From Catalinimonas sp038039535 (GTDB taxonomy: Bacteria > Bacteroidota > Bacteroidia > Cytophagales > Cyclobacteriaceae): DNA of 64,000 bases. Both the position numbers and the translations under genes were made by a program. The notes under the pieces are model-generated. The model searched no databases. It saw only the letters and a program-made list of their open reading frames with translations, and was not told the DNA's origin. Shown piece by piece: positions 60,366 through 64,000 of the stretch (its first letter is position 1; each line of letters starts with the position of its first letter). Where the stretch lies: the NCBI RefSeq assembly GCF_038039535.1, contig NZ_JBBPHP010000032.1:1-64000 (forward strand), in the 5' to 3' direction.

Positions 60366-62249
60366 CTATTTACCCTTTTTTTTAAGTTTGCTTTGCAAAT
60401 CTTCACCTGTAGCTTCAGGCAGGCCTTCACTCACCAATTTTGTTTCTTCCGGTAAATTAGACTCAGGAGTACGTGATAATGGTACCGTTTGAGGGATAAA
60501 GTCATCTTTAGCGCCCGGCTTACTATAATCGTAAGCCCATCTGTATACTTTAGGGATTTCTCCGGGCCAGTTCCCATGCCCCGGAAAGCGGGGAGTAGTC
60601 CATTCTAATGTATTAGACCTCCAGGGGTTTGCAGGTGCAAGACGTCCACGGTACATGCTGTAAAAGAAATTGAAAAGAAAAATGATCTGCGCTCCGAATG
60701 TAATAAAAGCAGCAATGCTAATAAAAGCATTAAGGTCTACAAACGTTCCGAAGGCGTCAAATCCAGTAAAGGAATAATACCTCCTTGGAAAACCTGCCAT
60801 ACCAATGTAATGCATGGGAAAAAATACCAGATAAACACCAGCAAATGTCAGCCAGAAATGAATGTACCCTAAACCTCTATGCATCATTCTTCCAAACATT
60901 TTAGGAAACCAATGATATACACCAGTCAAAAAACCGAAAAAAGACGCACTGCCCATAACCAGATGAAAGTGGGCAACTATAAAATAGGTGTCATGAAGTT
61001 GTATATCTACCGCCGAATTAGCTATGAACAGCCCTGTCACTCCCCCGGAAATAAAAAATGAAACCATACCAATGGCAAACAGCATAGCTGGAGTGAAGTG
61101 AATATTACCACGCCAAAGTGTGGTTAGCCAATTGAAAACTTTTACAGAAGATGGAACAGCAATGATGAATGATGCCAGCATAAATATTGACCCTAAAAAA
61201 GGGTTCATACCCGACACAAACATATGATGAGCCCAGACTGTAATTGATAAAAAAGTAATGACAAACATGGTACCCACCATAGCCAGATAACCAAATATTG
61301 GCTTTCTCGCGTTAGTTGCAATCACCTCAGAAACTATCCCAAAAGCAGGTAGTATGGCGATGTATACCTCCGGATGACCCAAAAACCAGAATAAATGTTG
61401 GTATAGAATCGGGCTGCCTCCTACATTGGGGAGAGCTTCACCCGCAATGTAGATATCTGACAGATAAAAGCTGGTGCCAAAACTTCTGTCAAAAATTAGC
61501 AGTAATGACGCGGCAAATAATACCGGAAAAGTCAATAATCCCAGAATTGCTGTTAGGAATAATGCCCAGACTGTCAGTGGAAGCTTTCTGAAAGACATTC
61601 CTGCCGTTCTAAGGTTGATCACAGTAGTGATGTAATTAATTCCTCCCATGAGGGTTGACGCTATAAAAAAGACCATGCTAATAAGCCAGAGGGTCATACC
61701 CAGGCCGGAGCCGGAGATAGCCTGGGGTAATGCGCTGAGGGGAGGGTATACTGTCCATCCCCCTCCTGCCGGACCTGTTTCTATAAACAGAGAATAGAAC
61801 ATGATTACACCGGCGGTAAAGAATAACCAGTAAGAGAGCATATTCATGAATCCTGATGCCATATCCCGAGCCCCAATTTGCAGAGGTATCAAAAAGTTAC
61901 TAAAAGTACCACTTAACCCTGCTGTTAATACAAAAAAGACCATGATGGTGCCGTGCATGGTCACCAGGGCCAGATAAAATTCAGGGTCTATTTTACCATT
62001 TTGTATCCAGTCGCCGAGTAAAGGCTTTAGCCAATCCATATTGGCTTCGGGAAAACCTAGTTGGAGACGGAAGAGTAAGGATAAAAGCCCTCCGATGACT
62101 GCCCACATAATGCCGGTAACCAAATACTGTTTGGCAATCATCTTATGATCGGTACTAAAAATATATTTGGTGATAAAACTATCTTCATGATGTTCGTCTG
62201 ACACCACTGAGTGCTCTTCAGGTTTCTGATTAATATTTTGTACAGACAT
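60366..62249 (-). CDS. ctaD: Cytochrome c oxidase subunit I
   Basis: A 627-residue haem-copper oxidase subunit with 12 or more helices. The haem a ligand is in TMHGTIMVFF (about 98), CuB ligands are in GHPEVYIAILPAFG (about 289; His and the cross-linked Tyr) and VWAHHMFVSG (about 337), and the haem a3/haem a pair is in VAHFHLVMGSASFFG (about 425). These are all present, so this is a proton-pumping A-type oxidase reducing oxygen to water. The C-terminal tail of 90 residues is cytosolic. It starts 2 bases after the subunit II gene. Confidence 0.95.
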   Translation of the reverse strand: MSVQNINQKPEEHSVVSDEHHEDSFITKYIFSTDHKMIAKQYLVTGIMWAVIGGLLSLLFRLQLGFPEANMDWLKPLLGDWIQNGKIDPEFYLALVTMHGTIMVFFVLTAGLSGTFSNFLIPLQIGARDMASGFMNMLSYWLFFTAGVIMFYSLFIETGPAGGGWTVYPPLSALPQAISGSGLGMTLWLISMVFFIASTLMGGINYITTVINLRTAGMSFRKLPLTVWALFLTAILGLLTFPVLFAASLLLIFDRSFGTSFYLSDIYIAGEALPNVGGSPILYQHLFWFLGHPEVYIAILPAFGIVSEVIATNARKPIFGYLAMVGTMFVITFLSITVWAHHMFVSGMNPFLGSIFMLASFIIAVPSSVKVFNWLTTLWRGNIHFTPAMLFAIGMVSFFISGGVTGLFIANSAVDIQLHDTYFIVAHFHLVMGSASFFGFLTGVYHWFPKMFGRMMHRGLGYIHFWLTFAGVYLVFFPMHYIGMAGFPRRYYSFTGFDAFGTFVDLNAFISIAAFITFGAQIIFLFNFFYSMYRGRLAPANPWRSNTLEWTTPRFPGHGNWPGEIPKVYRWAYDYSKPGAKDDFIPQTVPLSRTPESNLPEETKLVSEGLPEATGEDLQSKLKKKGK

Positions 62250-62251
62250 AA

Positions 62252-63334
62252 CTAAAAATATATGTTTTCTAACAATGACGCAGTACTGCCCGGAGCAGGC
62301 TCCTCATCTACTTTCGCTTTCTTTTTTGCCAGTTCTTTTAGCTCATCAGGCACCTTTGAGAGGTAATCGGGATTCTTAGAAAGCCAGCTTTCCTGATTTT
62401 TGTACCATTCATTAAAGTCTTCTTCTTCCTCTACCATCACAATAAAGCGCATGGCGAAATGTCCGCGCCCACATACTTCTGCACAGGCCATTTCAAAATT
62501 AAAATCCGGATTGCCCAGTTTTTGCCTCATCTCCCGGGTAGTGTATTTTGCTACGAAATGAAACCTGGTCATCATGCCGGGCACTGCATCCATTTTCAAA
62601 CGGAAGTGAGGAATATATACGCTGTGAATTACATCTTTAGCCCTGATTTTCAGTAGTACCGGTTTGCCTTTCGGAATGTGCAATTGAGGAGCGGTAAAAT
62701 CGTCAAAACTCGCACGGTCAGTGAAGTCCAGGCCAAGGTTATTGACCGCGTCTATTAATTTATAATCGTGCTCTCCTAATGTCCCATCTTCTCCCGGATA
62801 CCTTATGCTCCAGTTGAATTGCTGACCCACTATTTCAATGACTACAGCATCGTCAGGAGCTTTTGAAGTTATCTTATTCCAGGAACTTAAGCCTACGATA
62901 AACATGACAATAAATGTTATGGTAGGAATGACTGTCCAGGTAATTTCAAGCTTGTTATTATAAGGATAGAAAAATGCTTCTCTTCCGGGCTTATACTGGT
63001 ATTTGTAAGAAAAGTAGAACAACAAAGTCTGAGTGATTACGAAGACGACACCAGTAACATACATGGTAATCCAAAACAGGTCATCAATCCAATCTCCGTG
63101 CACAGAGGCAGACTCTGGCAAGAAATATTCAGAAGCCCTGTTAGAATACCAGAAGATAAGAGCCATACCTCCTACCAAAAAGACAATCATCATTACAGCA
63201 TTGATTTGATTGCTATTATAGGTATGCTTTTGTTCCTTATTCTTTACTAGTGAAATAATTGTAAATGCGCGAAAGACGAGGTAAATAATGATAAGAAGCA
63301 ACCCAAAACTAACAGCTATTAAAAGCTTTTCCAT
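62252..63334 (-). CDS. coxB: Cytochrome c oxidase subunit II
   Basis: A 360-residue subunit II with an extra N-terminal membrane helix (residues 5-27), then the two usual helices (about 47-65 and 85-110). The periplasmic cupredoxin domain has the CuA ligands SVYIPHFRLKMDAVPG (His) and CAEVCGRGHFAMRF (two Cys, His, Met). The aromatic QQFNWSIRYPG strand is the electron entry. No cytochrome c domain is fused. It receives electrons and passes them to subunit I, encoded 2 bases on. Confidence 0.94.
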   Translation of the reverse strand: MEKLLIAVSFGLLLIIIYLVFRAFTIISLVKNKEQKHTYNSNQINAVMMIVFLVGGMALIFWYSNRASEYFLPESASVHGDWIDDLFWITMYVTGVVFVITQTLLFYFSYKYQYKPGREAFFYPYNNKLEITWTVIPTITFIVMFIVGLSSWNKITSKAPDDAVVIEIVGQQFNWSIRYPGEDGTLGEHDYKLIDAVNNLGLDFTDRASFDDFTAPQLHIPKGKPVLLKIRAKDVIHSVYIPHFRLKMDAVPGMMTRFHFVAKYTTREMRQKLGNPDFNFEMACAEVCGRGHFAMRFIVMVEEEEDFNEWYKNQESWLSKNPDYLSKVPDELKELAKKKAKVDEEPAPGSTASLLENIYF

Positions 63335-63418
63335 CTTAAAAATCGGTTAGTAGATAAAAAAAATATTATGTATAAACGATTTACTTTCTCCCTGAAGAAG
63401 AATATAACTTGCCATATG

Positions 63419-63430
63419 TGACTTATATCA
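63419..63430 (-). promoter_or_regulatory. Possible Crp/Fnr-type site upstream of the oxidase genes
   Basis: TGACTTATATCA differs by one or two bases from the three operator palindromes of the nitrogen-oxide island. It overlaps the stop codon of the upstream gene, about 85 bases before the subunit II start. No -7 box stands at the matching distance, so this is weaker than the others. Confidence 0.3.
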
Positions 63431-63757
63431 TAGAAATCCTAATTCAAGTTTTCCCGCTTCTGAAATCATCTCAAAAGTATAAGGAGGGTCAAAAGTAAGC
63501 TCTACATTCACCGACTCTACTTCTTCCAAATCATTAATAGCCCTTTCCACCGTTTGCATAATCGCCGCCCCGGACGGGCATGCCGGATTGGTAAGTGTCA
63601 TCAAGACGGATACTTTTTTTATAACAATTTCTACATGATAGATAAGACCTAGTTCCAGAACATCTAGTGGGATCTCCGGATCAAAAACTTTTTTTAACTG
63701 CCCAACTACTAATGATTCCAGTGCTTTGTCATCTGATAATACCTTTGCGTACGCCAT
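63428..63757 (-). CDS. MIP18/SufT-type Fe-S cluster assembly factor (DUF59)
   Basis: A 109-residue DUF59 protein with FDPEIPLDVLELGLIY at about residues 25-40 and TNPACPSGAAI with the conserved Cys (Cys60), then ELTFDPPYT. These proteins help insert Fe-S clusters in targets, as PaaD and SufT do. It lies 93 bases upstream of the oxidase subunit II gene on the same strand. It was not seen fused or paired with other suf genes here. Confidence 0.9.
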   Translation of the reverse strand: MAYAKVLSDDKALESLVVGQLKKVFDPEIPLDVLELGLIYHVEIVIKKVSVLMTLTNPACPSGAAIMQTVERAINDLEEVESVNVELTFDPPYTFEMISEAGKLELGFL

Positions 63758-63909
63758 GTGATCAATAGTTTGTACTCAAATAAATATGAATATAATAAAA
63801 AAAGTTAAAAAGGTCTTTATATATTTTATTTATTTAAACCTTACATATGATCAACCTTGCTTTTCTGCTTTTTGCTAGACGATTGGCAATATGTGCTTTA
63901 CTTATCCAT

Positions 63910-63999
63910 TCAATTTGATACTAACTTCAGCCCGATGATTGAAGCAATCAAAGTGGTAATAAAGAACAGTCTCCAAAAAGTAGCAGGTTCTTTGAATAC
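63910..63999 (-). CDS. C-terminal end of a probable small multidrug-resistance transporter
   Basis: The frame enters from the right edge and gives VFKEPATFWRLFF followed by ITTLIASIIGLKLVSN before a TGA. The pattern Glu-Pro, Arg-Leu and Ile-x-Gly-Leu-Lys-Leu at the end is that of the last helix of SMR (EmrE/SugE-like) exporters. Only 29 residues are visible, so the call is tentative. Confidence 0.45.
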   Translation of the reverse strand, partial: VFKEPATFWRLFFITTLIASIIGLKLVSN

Positions 64000-64000
64000 C

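Overview
The window looks like the genome of a Bacteroidota bacterium, most likely of the Cytophagales. Supporting signs are the TraE-to-TraO style conjugation operon typical of this phylum, promoters of the TAnnTTTG type, A-rich leaders instead of strong Shine-Dalgarno sites, a Sec/lipoprotein-type (clade II) nitrous oxide reductase cluster, and caa3/aa3-type oxidase genes. No rRNA, tRNA or CRISPR array was seen.

Layout. (1) 1-5141 is an AT-rich accessory island: a gene of unknown function with no good start, a two-gene Lamassu-like pair (Cap4/DUF4297-type nuclease plus SMC/Rad50-like ATPase with a CxxC hook), and a RhuM-Fic protein. (2) 5288-10224 holds a nitrilase-family amidase, an amidohydrolase lipoprotein, a protein made of five helicase-associated repeats, an AlbA/Schlafen-type ATP-binding regulator and a small Cys-rich protein. 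(3) 10310-32097 is a conjugative element. It has a leftward mating-pair operon (VirB2, B3, B4, B6, B8, B9, B10 homologues, a lipoprotein, three paralogous VirB5-like proteins and a TraO-like barrel). It also has a Toprim primase, DUF932 and XRE proteins, ParA and partner, a 720-base very AT-rich tract, an accessory mobilisation protein, a relaxase and a VirD4-type coupling ATPase. No integrase or replication initiator is in view, so plasmid and integrated element cannot be told apart. (4) 32295-34887 has an ECF sigma factor with a membrane partner and an exported amidohydrolase.

(5) 34974-48443 is a nitrogen-oxide island: a Crp/Fnr regulator, a cytochrome c lipoprotein, nosZ, a NosL fusion, nosD, nosF and nosY, then an NnrS-like membrane protein, a truncated haemoglobin, a haem-copper-oxidase-like membrane protein, a DUF2249-Ric di-iron repair protein and a quinol-type NO reductase. 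It covers NO to N2O to N2 plus nitrosative damage control; no nitrite reductase is present. Three near-identical palindromes (TGAYTYARATCA) lie 29.5-30.5 bases ahead of a TAnnTTTG box before the cytochrome c, NnrS-like and Ric genes, which defines a small regulon for the Crp/Fnr protein. nosZ carries a perfect 19-base tandem duplication inside its signal-peptide codons. This shifts the frame; removing one copy restores a full lipoprotein signal.

(6) 48522-55074 is sulfur assimilation: cysJ, cysI and a Cys/Met-metabolism PLP enzyme in one leftward operon, then a 1-Cys peroxiredoxin and a MetR-like LysR regulator with a perfect TGAA-N5-TTCA box upstream. (7) 55271-57019 is a redox trio (cytochrome c/PA14-like lipoprotein, Fe-S-type Rrf2 regulator, 2Fe-2S ferredoxin). 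(8) 57270-64000 has a FUSC-family membrane protein, a tiny basic protein with its own terminator, cytochrome oxidase subunits I and II, a SufT/MIP18-type Fe-S assembly factor, and the tail of a probable small multidrug-resistance transporter.
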